A stretch of 5,673 nucleotides of DNA from Armatimonadota bacterium (GCA_026419315.1 JANZZQ010000078.1:1-5673), one strand, 5' to 3'. Positions 1 through 5,314 are shown, counted from the first letter of the stretch. Numbers and translations: made by a program. The notes: generated from the letters alone by a model not told the origin.

Positions 1-647
1 TCGCTGAAGGACGATACATCAGGCAAACTGGCGGGAGAGGTCAATACGGGCATGTTTGGTTGCGCGTAGAGCCGCTACCCCGCGGAACAGGTTTTGAGTT
101 CGTCAACCAAATTACCGGCGGCGTCATCCCTTCCGAATTCATCCCAGCGGTTGAAAAAGGCGTAAGGGAGGCAATGGACACAGGCGTCTTAGCGGGTTAT
201 CCTGTCGTTGACGTCAGAGTGGTTTTATTTGACGGCTCATACCACGAAGTTGATAGCAGCGAATTAGCCTTCAAGTTGGCAGCAGAAATCGCCTTCAAGG
301 AAGCGTGCAAGCAGGCAGGTCTGATTTTGCTTGAACCTATCATGGCGCTTGAAGTTCTTATCCCCAAGGAGTATCTTGGCGACGTTCTCGGCGATTTAAC
401 TGCGAGACGTGCTAAAATTAAAGGCGTCCAAGAATTGGCAGGAAACGCTGTGATGATAGAGGCGGAAGTGCCGCTGGCGGAAGTCTTCGGATACGCTACT
501 TCCCTGCGGTCACTGACGCAGGGGCGCGGTAGTTACACGATGCGTCCCAGCCACTATGAACCTGTCCCTGTGAACATTGCAGAACGCATTATTTTGGATC
601 GCGGTTACTCAATGAGCTACTACGCAATTAGCTCGGTTGGTTCGTGA
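1..647 (+). CDS. fusA: Elongation factor G, C-terminal part (5' end outside window)
   Basis: Partial gene: the reading frame is open from base 3 to the TGA at 645-647 and gives the last 214 residues. EF-G is the cytosolic GTPase that drives translocation of tRNA and mRNA on the ribosome and, with RRF, ribosome recycling. The fragment starts in domain IV with [11 protein letters not shown] (fragment residues 8-18). It continues through [15 protein letters not shown] and the domain IV tip [13 protein letters not shown], which carries the conserved His. Domain V then follows with [38 protein letters not shown] and YTM. The GTPase domain is not in the window. Two departures from the usual form are visible: the RRG of domain V reads RRA, and about 13 residues ([13 protein letters not shown]) extend past the RG where most bacterial EF-Gs end. 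It is followed 29 nt later by rpsJ; tuf, often found at this spot, is absent. The TTG at 60 is internal, not a start. Confidence 0.97.
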   Translation, partial: AEGRYIRQTGGRGQYGHVWLRVEPLPRGTGFEFVNQITGGVIPSEFIPAVEKGVREAMDTGVLAGYPVVDVRVVLFDGSYHEVDSSELAFKLAAEIAFKEACKQAGLILLEPIMALEVLIPKEYLGDVLGDLTARRAKIKGVQELAGNAVMIEAEVPLAEVFGYATSLRSLTQGRGSYTMRPSHYEPVPVNIAERIILDRGYSMSYYAISSVGS

Positions 648-676
648 AAGATGCTGAGAAGTGAGGGCGAAGGGAA

Positions 677-988
677 ATGCCAGTGGAACAACGAATCAGG
701 ATTAAGCTGAAAGCGTTTGACCATCGGATTTTGGACCAATCGGCTCAAGAGATCGTGTCTGTTGCTCGCGCGACAGGCGCGCGGGTGAAGGGACCTATTC
801 CCTTGCCAACCGACCGTCATGTCTACTGCGTCATTCGATCGCCGTTCATTGACAAAGAAAGCATGGAGCATTTTGAGCTGCGAATTCACAAGCGACTAAT
901 TGACATCTTGGATGTTAAACCTGAAACCGTGGACGCATTGAGACGGCTAAATCTGCCGAGCGGAGTGGACATCGAAATCAAACTGTGA
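677..988 (+). CDS. rpsJ: 30S ribosomal protein S10 (NusE)
   Basis: Encodes 103 residues, the normal S10 length. S10 sits in the head of the 30S subunit. As NusE it also joins NusB in antitermination and NusG in transcription-translation coupling. Family landmarks are the N-terminal strand [48 protein letters not shown], the basic HKRLIDI segment, and the C-terminal [11 protein letters not shown]. Small departures are SPFID where SPHVD is common and RIHKR where RTHKR is common. The ATG at 677 gives the standard N-terminus. It is preceded by GAGGG (663-667) and AAGGG (670-674), so the ribosome binding site is usable but not ideal. It follows fusA after 29 nt and leads into rplC after 55 nt. No promoter or long leader is visible in front of it, so it is probably transcribed from further upstream. 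Confidence 0.97.
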   Translation: MPVEQRIRIKLKAFDHRILDQSAQEIVSVARATGARVKGPIPLPTDRHVYCVIRSPFIDKESMEHFELRIHKRLIDILDVKPETVDALRRLNLPSGVDIEIKL

Positions 989-1013
989 AGATTGCAAGCG
1001 TGGTGGGGTTTAA

Positions 1014-1028
1014 ATGCGTAATCCGTGA
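1014..1028 (+). other. Possible four-codon minicistron before rplC
   Basis: In the 55-nt rpsJ-rplC spacer, ATG CGT AAT CCG TGA forms a complete four-codon reading frame (Met-Arg-Asn-Pro). It sits 5 nt after a G-rich GGTGGGG (1002-1008), and its stop codon overlaps the start of the rplC ribosome binding site. Translation of it could keep ribosomes near the rplC start. Such short frames arise often by chance and nothing else supports it. Confidence 0.12.
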
Positions 1029-1043
1029 AAGGGGTGCTTTAAC

Positions 1044-1679
1044 ATGAGCACGGCAACAGCAGCAGTGACCGGAATTCTCGGGCGGAAAATCGGGATGACG
1101 ACGATTTTCGACGAAGAAGGGAAATCCATTGCCGTCACGGTTATAAAGGCGGGACCTTGCTACATAGTTCAAAGGCGAACGCCCGAAAAAGACGGTTATT
1201 CTGCCGTCCAACTGGGCTTTGAGGAAATTCCTGAGCGAAAAGTCAACAAGCCCATGTTAGGGCATTTCAAAAAAGCAGGCGTTAAGCCCTGTCGCTTCCT
1301 TGAAGAGTTCAGAATCCCCAGCGAAGCGGAAGTCAAGGTTGGTGACGTGGTTACGGTCGCTATTTTCCAAAAGGGCGACAAAGTCAAAGTGACTGGGACG
1401 TCAAAAGGGCGCGGTTTTTCCGGTGTCATGAAGCGTTGGGGCTTCAGCGGTTACCCGGATTCTCACGGCTCTCACTTTCACCGAAAACCCGCATCTCACG
1501 GTCCACAAGGGCCGCAGAGGGTTATACCAGGAGCTCGCCTGCCAGGTCACTACGGAAACGAGACAATCACGATTCGTGGCTTGACAGTTGTTGATGTCAT
1601 CCCTGAGCAAAACCTGTTGGTCGTTAAAGGCAGCGTCCCCGGTCCAAACGGTAGCCTGGTTCGGATTGAGAAGTTGTGA
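1044..1679 (+). CDS. rplC: 50S ribosomal protein L3
   Basis: Encodes 211 residues, the usual bacterial L3 length. L3 binds the 3' domain of 23S rRNA early in assembly and sends a long loop toward the peptidyl-transferase centre. Recognisable parts are [10 protein letters not shown] (10-19), [15 protein letters not shown], the conserved [16 protein letters not shown] (121-136) and HGSHFHR (141-147), MGN-like [15 protein letters not shown], and the C-terminal [13 protein letters not shown]. The extended loop at 148-171 is unusual: it reads [18 protein letters not shown] where most bacteria have a GSIG..ATPGRVFKGKRM-type sequence, and it appears one residue shorter. The ATG at 1044 is preceded by AAAGGGG (1028-1034) at a suitable distance and adds a short N-terminal MSTATAAV before the conserved core, which is plausible. 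The TGA at 1677-1679 is followed by an abnormally long gap before rplD. Confidence 0.97.
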   Translation: MSTATAAVTGILGRKIGMTTIFDEEGKSIAVTVIKAGPCYIVQRRTPEKDGYSAVQLGFEEIPERKVNKPMLGHFKKAGVKPCRFLEEFRIPSEAEVKVGDVVTVAIFQKGDKVKVTGTSKGRGFSGVMKRWGFSGYPDSHGSHFHRKPASHGPQGPQRVIPGARLPGHYGNETITIRGLTVVDVIPEQNLLVVKGSVPGPNGSLVRIEKL

Positions 1680-1691
1680 AGGCAATGATAG

Positions 1692-1706
1692 CCGGACAAG
1701 GTCCGG
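1692..1706 (+). promoter_or_regulatory. Perfect 6-bp hairpin just after rplC
   Basis: CCGGAC (1692-1697) and GTCCGG (1701-1706) are exact inverted copies separated by AAG, giving a GC-rich stem with a three-base loop 12 nt after the rplC stop. No run of T follows, so it is not a classical terminator. It could protect the rplC 3' end or form part of a larger folded leader. Its 3' arm can instead pair with GTTCCGG at 1832-1838. Confidence 0.45.
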
Positions 1707-1708
1707 AA

Positions 1709-1749
1709 CAGGCAAAGCGGCTTTCAAAAAGTTCAAGAAGCTGTGCCTG
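1709..1749 (+). promoter_or_regulatory. Extended hairpin with tandem G-A mismatches
   Basis: CAGGCA (1709-1714) pairs with TGCCTG (1744-1749). After an A1715/G1743 mismatch, AGC (1716-1718) pairs with GCT (1740-1742). Two opposed G/A mismatches follow (G1719/A1739 and G1720/A1738). CTT (1721-1723) then pairs with AAG (1735-1737), closing an 11-base A-rich loop. That is twelve Watson-Crick pairs interrupted only by purine-purine mismatches. Tandem G-A pairs are common in protein-binding RNA motifs, including some ribosomal-protein sites. The fold was derived by hand, with no energy calculation. Confidence 0.4.
1726..1738 (+). repeat. 13-nt word shared by two intergenic gaps, copy 1
   Basis: AAAAAGTTCAAGA occurs here, in the A-rich loop of the hairpin at 1709-1749, and again at 4178-4190 in the rpsS-rplV spacer. 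In both places it is preceded by C and a run of A. I see no third exact copy. It may be a shared RNA signal, or a coincidence helped by purine-rich spacers. Confidence 0.35.
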
Positions 1750-1776
1750 CAATTGATGGGATAGTTAGCTGTGTTT

Positions 1777-1796
1777 ACGTTGCTACGCAGCAGTGT
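1777..1796 (+). promoter_or_regulatory. Hairpin with ACGC tetraloop
   Basis: ACGTTGCT (1777-1784) pairs with AGCAGTGT (1789-1796) around the four-base loop ACGC. The eight pairs include two adjacent G-U wobbles. It lies in the middle of the rplC-rplD gap. On its own it is weak, but it adds to the impression of a folded leader. Confidence 0.28.
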
Positions 1797-1943
1797 TCTG
1801 GACGGCTATTGCGAGTTTGGCACACTTTGAGGTTCCGGCGAGAAAGGCTGAACATGGCAATACGATGCGAACATTTGGCGCGGATTGTCCAATTGAGCGG
1901 TAGACAGCGAATTCAAAAACCTTGCAGTTATGCTCGGGTTGGC

Positions 1944-1959
1944 TCCTCACAAGTGAGGA
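1944..1959 (+). promoter_or_regulatory. TCCTCA/TGAGGA hairpin upstream of rplD
   Basis: TCCTCA (1944-1949) and TGAGGA (1954-1959) are exact inverted copies around CAAG. The inner C-G pair could also close, leaving a two-base centre. The 5' arm lies in GGCTCCTCAC (1941-1950), whose CTCC is complementary to the GGAG of the rplD ribosome binding site at 2022. The hairpin ends about 62 nt before that site. A role in controlling rplD translation is conceivable but only inferred. Confidence 0.35.
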
Positions 1960-2021
1960 AGAGGTCGTTGTGTTGAGCTGGACGAATTTACGACACGCTT
2001 TCGAACGAACAGAAGGGAAAC

Positions 2022-2027
2022 GGAGGG
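2022..2027 (+). promoter_or_regulatory. rplD ribosome binding site
   Basis: GGAGGG lies 4 nt before the ATG at 2032 and 7 nt before a second in-frame ATG at 2035. The spacing favours the second ATG, so mature L4 may start one residue later than the longest frame. The strength of this site suggests rplD is initiated independently and not by coupling to rplC, which ends 352 nt upstream. Confidence 0.7.
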
Positions 2028-2031
2028 AAAA

Positions 2032-2679
2032 ATGATGGAACTGCCGGTTTACAACTTGGATGGGGAAAGGGTTGGAACTTACGTTGTGCCTGACGAGTTA
2101 CTTGAGAGCGAAATCAACATCCCTTTGCTGCACCAAGTCGTTGTCGCTCACCTTGCGAATAGAAGGCAAGGGACGCATTCAACCAAAACTCGCGGTGAAG
2201 TCCGTGGTGGTGGGCGAAAGCCTTGGCCGCAGAAGGGAACTGGTCGTGCTCGGCAGGGTTCAATCAGGGCTCCCCAATGGGTTGGCGGCGGTGTTGTGCA
2301 CGGACCGAAGCCTCGCGATTACGACCAAAAAATCAACAAGCGAGTTCGCAAAACCGCAATAAGAATGGCTTGGATCGTCAAGCTGCAAGAGGGTCAGGTC
2401 TACTTGGTTGAAGGGTTGGACGAAATTGAGAGGGCGAAGACCCGAGTTTTCAAAAACTTACTTGACAGATTGGGGTTGAGTGAGCGAAAGGTTTTGCTGC
2501 TTCTCCCCGAAAGGAAGGATGCCGTTTTGAAGTCCGTCGAGAACTTGCCCAATGTTGATAAGTTGCCGATTTTGCAGCCTTCAACTTACGACTTGTTGGT
2601 CCACAATGCCATTTTGACCACGCCGCAAGCTTTTGATGCGGTCGTGGAAAGGAGGTTGGCGAAGGTCAATGTCAGGTAA
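2032..2679 (+). CDS. rplD: 50S ribosomal protein L4
   Basis: Encodes 215 residues, typical for bacterial L4. L4 binds 23S rRNA domain I early in assembly, and its long loop lines the peptide exit tunnel near the constriction. In several bacteria it also represses its own operon by binding the mRNA. The loop is well preserved: [11 protein letters not shown] (44-54), [22 protein letters not shown] (56-77), then [15 protein letters not shown] (83-97). The [11 protein letters not shown] stretch, where macrolide-resistance changes occur in other bacteria, is intact. The C-terminal globular part with [18 protein letters not shown] is normal. The start is ATG ATG (2032/2035) behind GGAGGG. The gene overlaps rplW by 11 nt, implying translational coupling. 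The 352-nt gap upstream is what is odd here, not the protein. Confidence 0.97.
   Translation: MMELPVYNLDGERVGTYVVPDELLESEINIPLLHQVVVAHLANRRQGTHSTKTRGEVRGGGRKPWPQKGTGRARQGSIRAPQWVGGGVVHGPKPRDYDQKINKRVRKTAIRMAWIVKLQEGQVYLVEGLDEIERAKTRVFKNLLDRLGLSERKVLLLLPERKDAVLKSVENLPNVDKLPILQPSTYDLLVHNAILTTPQAFDAVVERRLAKVNVR
2648..2655 (+). promoter_or_regulatory. Strong but distant rplW ribosome binding site inside rplD
   Basis: AAAGGAGG near the end of rplD is a near-perfect anti-16S complement, but 13 nt separate it from the rplW ATG at 2669. A weaker AAGG (2662-2665) lies 3 nt before that ATG. No in-frame start codon falls at the ideal distance from AAAGGAGG, so 2669 remains the best start. Confidence 0.55.
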
Positions 2680-2989
2680 CCTTGACCGAAACCCGTTCAC
2701 GATTTTGATTGAGCCGGTTGTTACCGAAAAGAGTTTGAGGTTGGCGAGGCTCTACAACCAATACACCTTCAAAGTCAGGCTTGATGCCACCAAACCCGAA
2801 ATTCGCGAGGCGGTAGAGAAAATTTTCGGCGTCAAAGTGACGAAAGTTAACACGCTAATTGTCAAGCCAAAGAAGCGAGGCGAAAGGTGGCGTCACATCC
2901 GCCCCGTCGGTCACACGCCACGTTGGAAGAAAGCCATTGTCACTGTCGCTAAAGGGCAAACTTTGCCCATCTACGAAGGACTGCTGTGA
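2669..2989 (+). CDS. rplW: 50S ribosomal protein L23
   Basis: Encodes 106 residues from the ATG at 2669, close to the family norm of about 95-105. L23 sits at the outer mouth of the exit tunnel and docks trigger factor and the signal recognition particle. Family marks are ILIEPVVTEKSLRLA (12-26), NQYTFKVRLDATKPEIREAVEKIFGVKV (30-57), VNT (60-62), a basic loop KPKKRGERWRH, and the C-terminal PRWKKAIVTVAKGQTLPIYEG. The frame is open further upstream (TTG 2633, ATG 2636), but those starts would add a tract encoded inside rplD that no L23 has. The gene overlaps the rplD end by 11 nt, so the two are probably coupled in translation. No missing core segment is visible. Confidence 0.95.
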   Translation: MSGNLDRNPFTILIEPVVTEKSLRLARLYNQYTFKVRLDATKPEIREAVEKIFGVKVTKVNTLIVKPKKRGERWRHIRPVGHTPRWKKAIVTVAKGQTLPIYEGLL

Positions 2990-3010
2990 TGGCAAGGGGA
3001 GTGAAAGGCT

Positions 3011-3862
3011 ATGGGAATCAAGAAGGCCAATCCAGTTACACCTGGCTTAAGGCACGCAACTTTCTACGACTTTGAAGAAATCACGAAGGATGAACCGGAG
3101 AAGTCGTTGGTGAAGCCGTTGAAGAAGCACGCTGGCAGAAACAACCAAGGCAAAATCACCGTCCGCTTCCGCGGCGGAGGCGCCAAGCGCCTCTACCGCA
3201 TCATTGACTTCAAGCGCGACAAAGACGGAATTCCTGCAAAGGTCATTGCCATTGAGTATGACCCCAACCGTTCCGCTCGCATCGCTTTGCTTGAGTATGC
3301 CGATGGAGAGCGTCGCTACATCCTTTGGCCTGAAGGGTTGCAAGTTGGCGATACCGTGATGTCTGGTCCTGATGCTGACATAAAAGTTGGTAACTGCTTG
3401 CCCCTTGAGAAGATCCCTGACGGCACCGTCATTCACAACATTGAATTGACTCCGGGTAAGGGAGGCCAACTTGTCCGAGCTGCTGGCTGTTTTGCGATCT
3501 TGCTTGCGAAGGAGGGTAAATACGCGACTATCAAAATGCCATCAGGAGAGATCCGGCTCGTCAACTTGAAATGCAAGGCAACCATCGGTCGTGTGGGTTT
3601 GGCGGAGCACGAGTTGATAAGGCTTGGCAAGGCAGGGCGGATGCGTTACCTTGGTCGCCGCCCACATGTTCGCGGTTCAGCGATGAACGTTGATGACCAC
3701 CCGCATGGTGGCGGTGAGGGCAAAGCACCTATTGGTATGCCAGCACCCAAATCACCTTGGGGTTGGATCACTTTGGGTCGAAAAACGAGGAAACCGAGAA
3801 AGGCATCAGATAAACTCATTGTCAAGCGTCGCCGTGTCGGTTACGGCGACAAGATGGTTTAG
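3011..3862 (+). CDS. rplB: 50S ribosomal protein L2
   Basis: Encodes 283 residues, slightly longer than the usual 273-277. L2 binds 23S rRNA domain IV, is needed for subunit joining, and reaches close to the peptidyl-transferase centre. The frame shows the N-terminal [17 protein letters not shown], the RNA-binding [20 protein letters not shown] (44-63), [14 protein letters not shown] (81-94), [41 protein letters not shown] (205-222), and the C-terminal [27 protein letters not shown]. The signature near the conserved His (H230) reads [14 protein letters not shown], where nearly all bacteria have [13 protein letters not shown]; the Pro is replaced by Val. The ATG at 3011 follows rplW by 21 nt with AAGGGGAGTG (2994-3003) in front. 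Apart from the substitution this is an ordinary L2. Confidence 0.97.
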   Translation: MGIKKANPVTPGLRHATFYDFEEITKDEPEKSLVKPLKKHAGRNNQGKITVRFRGGGAKRLYRIIDFKRDKDGIPAKVIAIEYDPNRSARIALLEYADGERRYILWPEGLQVGDTVMSGPDADIKVGNCLPLEKIPDGTVIHNIELTPGKGGQLVRAAGCFAILLAKEGKYATIKMPSGEIRLVNLKCKATIGRVGLAEHELIRLGKAGRMRYLGRRPHVRGSAMNVDDHPHGGGEGKAPIGMPAPKSPWGWITLGRKTRKPRKASDKLIVKRRRVGYGDKMV

Positions 3863-3876
3863 TGAGGTGACGGAAG

Positions 3877-4161
3877 ATGGGAAGGTCTCTCAAGAAAGGT
3901 CCATACTGTGACCCGAAACTGTTGAAGAAAATCCAGGAGATGAACCGGACCGGGGAAAAGCAAGTCATCAAAACATGGTCTCGCAGGTCAACTATCTTCC
4001 CGGAAATGGTCGGACACACAATCGCCGTCTACAACGGCAAGCGCCATGTCCCAGTTTACATCACGGAGGCGATGGTCGGACACAAATTGGGCGAATTCGC
4101 TCCCACCCGCACCTTCAGAGGGCACGGCGAGGCAAAGGAAAGAGTGGTGCGGGTGAAGTAA
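3877..4161 (+). CDS. rpsS: 30S ribosomal protein S19
   Basis: Encodes 94 residues, the normal size. S19 sits in the 30S head beside S13, contacts the A-site region and takes part in the intersubunit bridge to the 50S. Almost the whole family signature is present: [12 protein letters not shown] at the start, [25 protein letters not shown] (30-54), [27 protein letters not shown] (57-83), and a short basic tail VVRVK. The ATG at 3877 has GAGGTGA (3864-3870) in front at good spacing and lies 14 nt after rplB. The next gene, rplV, starts after a 51-nt purine-rich spacer. Nothing is unusual in the protein. Confidence 0.97.
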   Translation: MGRSLKKGPYCDPKLLKKIQEMNRTGEKQVIKTWSRRSTIFPEMVGHTIAVYNGKRHVPVYITEAMVGHKLGEFAPTRTFRGHGEAKERVVRVK

Positions 4162-4177
4162 GCGCAAGGAAACGACA

Positions 4178-4190
4178 AAAAAGTTCAAGA
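4178..4190 (+). repeat. 13-nt word shared by two intergenic gaps, copy 2
   Basis: This is an exact copy of the word at 1726-1738, lying in the 51-nt rpsS-rplV spacer, here after C and one extra A. Unlike copy 1, I see no clear hairpin around it. It lies upstream of the rplV ribosome binding site (GAGGG at 4200-4204). Confidence 0.35.
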
Positions 4191-4212
4191 GGGAAAAGCG
4201 AGGGATAGAAAG

Positions 4213-4578
4213 ATGGCGGAACAAGTAGCAGGGACAATCCAAATCGTGGCTCGCAGGAAATACGTTCGGGTCTCGCCAAGGAAGGCTCGAAGGGTTGCTC
4301 AGCTTATAAAAGGCAAACCTGCTTTACAGGCGTTAAACATGTTGCTTTTGATGCCTCAAAAACCCGCAAAATATTACGCCAAACTCCTCAAGCAAGCGAT
4401 AGGTAACGCCGTCAACGATTACGAGCTGGATGAGGAAAAGCTCGTTGTCGTGAACGCGCTTGCAGATAACGGGCCGATGTTCAAAAGGTATCGGCCGAGG
4501 GCGAGGGGGCGGGTTTACATGGTGCGCAAGAGGACAGCGCACCTGACCGTTATCGTCTCTCCAAAGGAGGAAGAGTGA
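4213..4578 (+). CDS. rplV: 50S ribosomal protein L22
   Basis: Encodes 121 residues, within the usual 110-120 range. L22 touches all six 23S rRNA domains, and its beta-hairpin lines the exit tunnel opposite L4. Signatures are YVRVSPRKARRVAQLIKGK (17-35), the helical AKLLKQAIGNAVNDYELDEEKL, and the hairpin GPMFKRYRPRARGRVYMVRKRTAHLTVIV (87-115). The segment corresponding to the E. coli Met-Lys-Arg deletion linked to erythromycin resistance is present here as MFKR, so no such deletion is seen. The ATG at 4213 has GAGGG at 4200-4204, with 8 nt spacing. The C-terminal codons contain the strong ribosome binding site for rpsC, which starts 1 nt after the rplV stop. Confidence 0.96.
   Translation: MAEQVAGTIQIVARRKYVRVSPRKARRVAQLIKGKPALQALNMLLLMPQKPAKYYAKLLKQAIGNAVNDYELDEEKLVVVNALADNGPMFKRYRPRARGRVYMVRKRTAHLTVIVSPKEEE
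4563..4570 (+). promoter_or_regulatory. rpsC ribosome binding site inside rplV
   Basis: AAAGGAGG lies 9 nt before the rpsC ATG, inside the last codons of rplV (Pro-Lys-Glu-Glu-Glu). It fixes the rpsC start at 4580 and implies coupling of the two genes. Confidence 0.8.
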
Positions 4579-4579
4579 G

Positions 4580-5311
4580 ATGGGGCAGAAGGTTAACCCT
4601 ATTGGCATTCGTATCGGGATTGTCAAGGATTGGCAAAGCAAATGGTTTTCGTCGCGACATTACACTGAATGGGTTCTCGAAGACATCAAAATCCGCGACC
4701 ATATCAAAAGCAGGTTCAAGCAAGCGGGAATCCCGAGAATTGAAATTGAACGGAAGGCGAATACGGTTATCGTGACGGTTTACGCTGCCCGCCCAGGTAT
4801 GCTCATCGGTCTGCGGGGTCGGACCATTGAGCAACTGAGGCAGCAGTTACAAGAACTCACGAACGGCAAAGAAGTTTACATCCATGTTAGGGAAGTTGAA
4901 CGACCGGAGCTGGAGGCTCAACTTTTGGCGGAAAGCATTGTCCAGCAAATAGAACGCCGAGTTTCCCACAAGCGAGCGATGAGACAAGCAGCGTTGCGCG
5001 CTTTGAACGCTGGCGCTTTGGGAGTAAAGATCATCGTTGCCGGAAGGTTAGGCGGAGCTGAATTGGCGAGGGACGAAAAATTGCACATTGGCCGAGTCCC
5101 GCTCAGCACCCTCCGGGCAGACATTGACTACGGCTTTGACGAAGCTTGGACGAAGTGGGGTCGAATTGGAGTCCACGTCTGGCTTTACAGGGGCGAAATT
5201 TTGGAGAAAGGACGAGAACGAATCCTTTTGGCTCAGCAGAGGCAACCTGCACAAGTTGTCGCTGTCTCCTCCGAAGAGGAAGAACTGGAAGAAGAGGAAG
5301 GAGGCGAATAG
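4580..5311 (+). CDS. rpsC: 30S ribosomal protein S3 with acidic C-terminal tail
   Basis: Encodes 243 residues; bacterial S3 is usually about 210-240. S3 lines the mRNA entry channel on the 30S head and helps the ribosome unwind mRNA. The N-terminus MGQKVNPIGIRIGIVKDWQSKW is standard. The KH RNA-binding domain has its GxxG loop as GLRG (77-80), within ARPGMLIGLRGRTIEQL. The C-terminal domain contains HKRAMRQAALRALNAGALGVKIIVAGRLGGAELAR and ADIDYGFDEAWTKWGRIGVHVWLYRGEIL, both typical. The last 14 residues (230-243) form an acidic tail with nine Glu. Their purine-rich codons also hold the rplP ribosome binding site. The gene starts 1 nt after rplV and ends 3 nt before rplP. Confidence 0.97.
   Translation: MGQKVNPIGIRIGIVKDWQSKWFSSRHYTEWVLEDIKIRDHIKSRFKQAGIPRIEIERKANTVIVTVYAARPGMLIGLRGRTIEQLRQQLQELTNGKEVYIHVREVERPELEAQLLAESIVQQIERRVSHKRAMRQAALRALNAGALGVKIIVAGRLGGAELARDEKLHIGRVPLSTLRADIDYGFDEAWTKWGRIGVHVWLYRGEILEKGRERILLAQQRQPAQVVAVSSEEEELEEEEGGE
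5267..5280 (+). promoter_or_regulatory. Possible hairpin competing for the rplP ribosome binding site
   Basis: TCCTC (5267-5271) and GAGGA (5276-5280) form a short stem around CGAA within the codons for the S3 acidic tail. The overlapping CCTCC (5268-5272) is also complementary to GGAGG (5300-5304), the core of the rplP ribosome binding site. The two pairings exclude each other. Ribosomes finishing rpsC would melt either one, which would couple rplP to rpsC. The purine-rich codons make chance pairing likely. Confidence 0.22.
5298..5304 (+). promoter_or_regulatory. rplP ribosome binding site inside rpsC
   Basis: AAGGAGG, formed by the Glu-Gly-Gly codons at the end of S3, lies 10 nt before the ATG at 5315 and 16 nt before a second in-frame ATG at 5321. 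Spacing and the family N-terminus MLMPRR both favour 5315. Confidence 0.75.
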
Positions 5312-5314
5312 TCC

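Larger units (their letters stand above)
1680..2031 (+). other. 352-nt rplC-rplD untranslated gap, possible structured leader of rplD
   Basis: No credible gene lies between the rplC stop and the rplD start. The one long frame (GTG at 1743 to 1976, 77 codons) has no recognisable motif, no Shine-Dalgarno sequence and a random-looking composition rich in Arg, Cys and Ser. Base composition is similar to the flanking genes. By eye the region holds four local hairpins (1692-1706, 1709-1749, 1777-1796, 1944-1959) and a weaker GTCGT/ACGAC pairing (1964-1968 with 1990-1994). No U-tract follows any hairpin, so a factor-independent terminator is not apparent. No good -35/-10 pair was found either. Because rplC and rplD are normally nearly adjacent, and L4 is the classical autoregulator of this operon, an mRNA control element is a reasonable inference. 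A decayed insertion is the main alternative. Confidence 0.5.

Noticed and set aside
1878..1947. A tRNA-like stretch: D-arm-like GTCCAATTG...GGTAGAC, then ATTCAAAA resembling a Leu(CAA) anticodon loop, then GGGTTGGCTCC near a T-arm position
   Set aside because: GTC/GAC could form a short D stem, but the anticodon stem pairs poorly, GTTCRA is missing and nothing pairs with the putative acceptor arm. It is at most a decayed remnant; tRNAscan-SE or Infernal in relaxed mode would decide.
1743..1976. A 77-codon frame filling most of the rplC-rplD gap
   Set aside because: GTG start with no ribosome binding site, no recognisable motif, a composition like translated noncoding DNA, and it runs through several hairpins.
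1680..2031. An internal promoter or factor-independent terminator in the gap
   Set aside because: I found no convincing -35/-10 pair with 16-18 nt spacing, and no hairpin is followed by a T-run. A promoter recognised by an unusual sigma factor cannot be excluded.
2633..2668. Upstream starts for rplW (TTG 2633, ATG 2636)
   Set aside because: They would add 11-12 residues not seen in L23 and encoded in the overlapped end of rplD; the ATG at 2669 gives a normal L23 N-terminus.
3047..3469. A 140-codon minus-strand frame inside rplB
   Set aside because: Antisense to a highly conserved gene, with no recognisable motif or ribosome binding site; a shadow.
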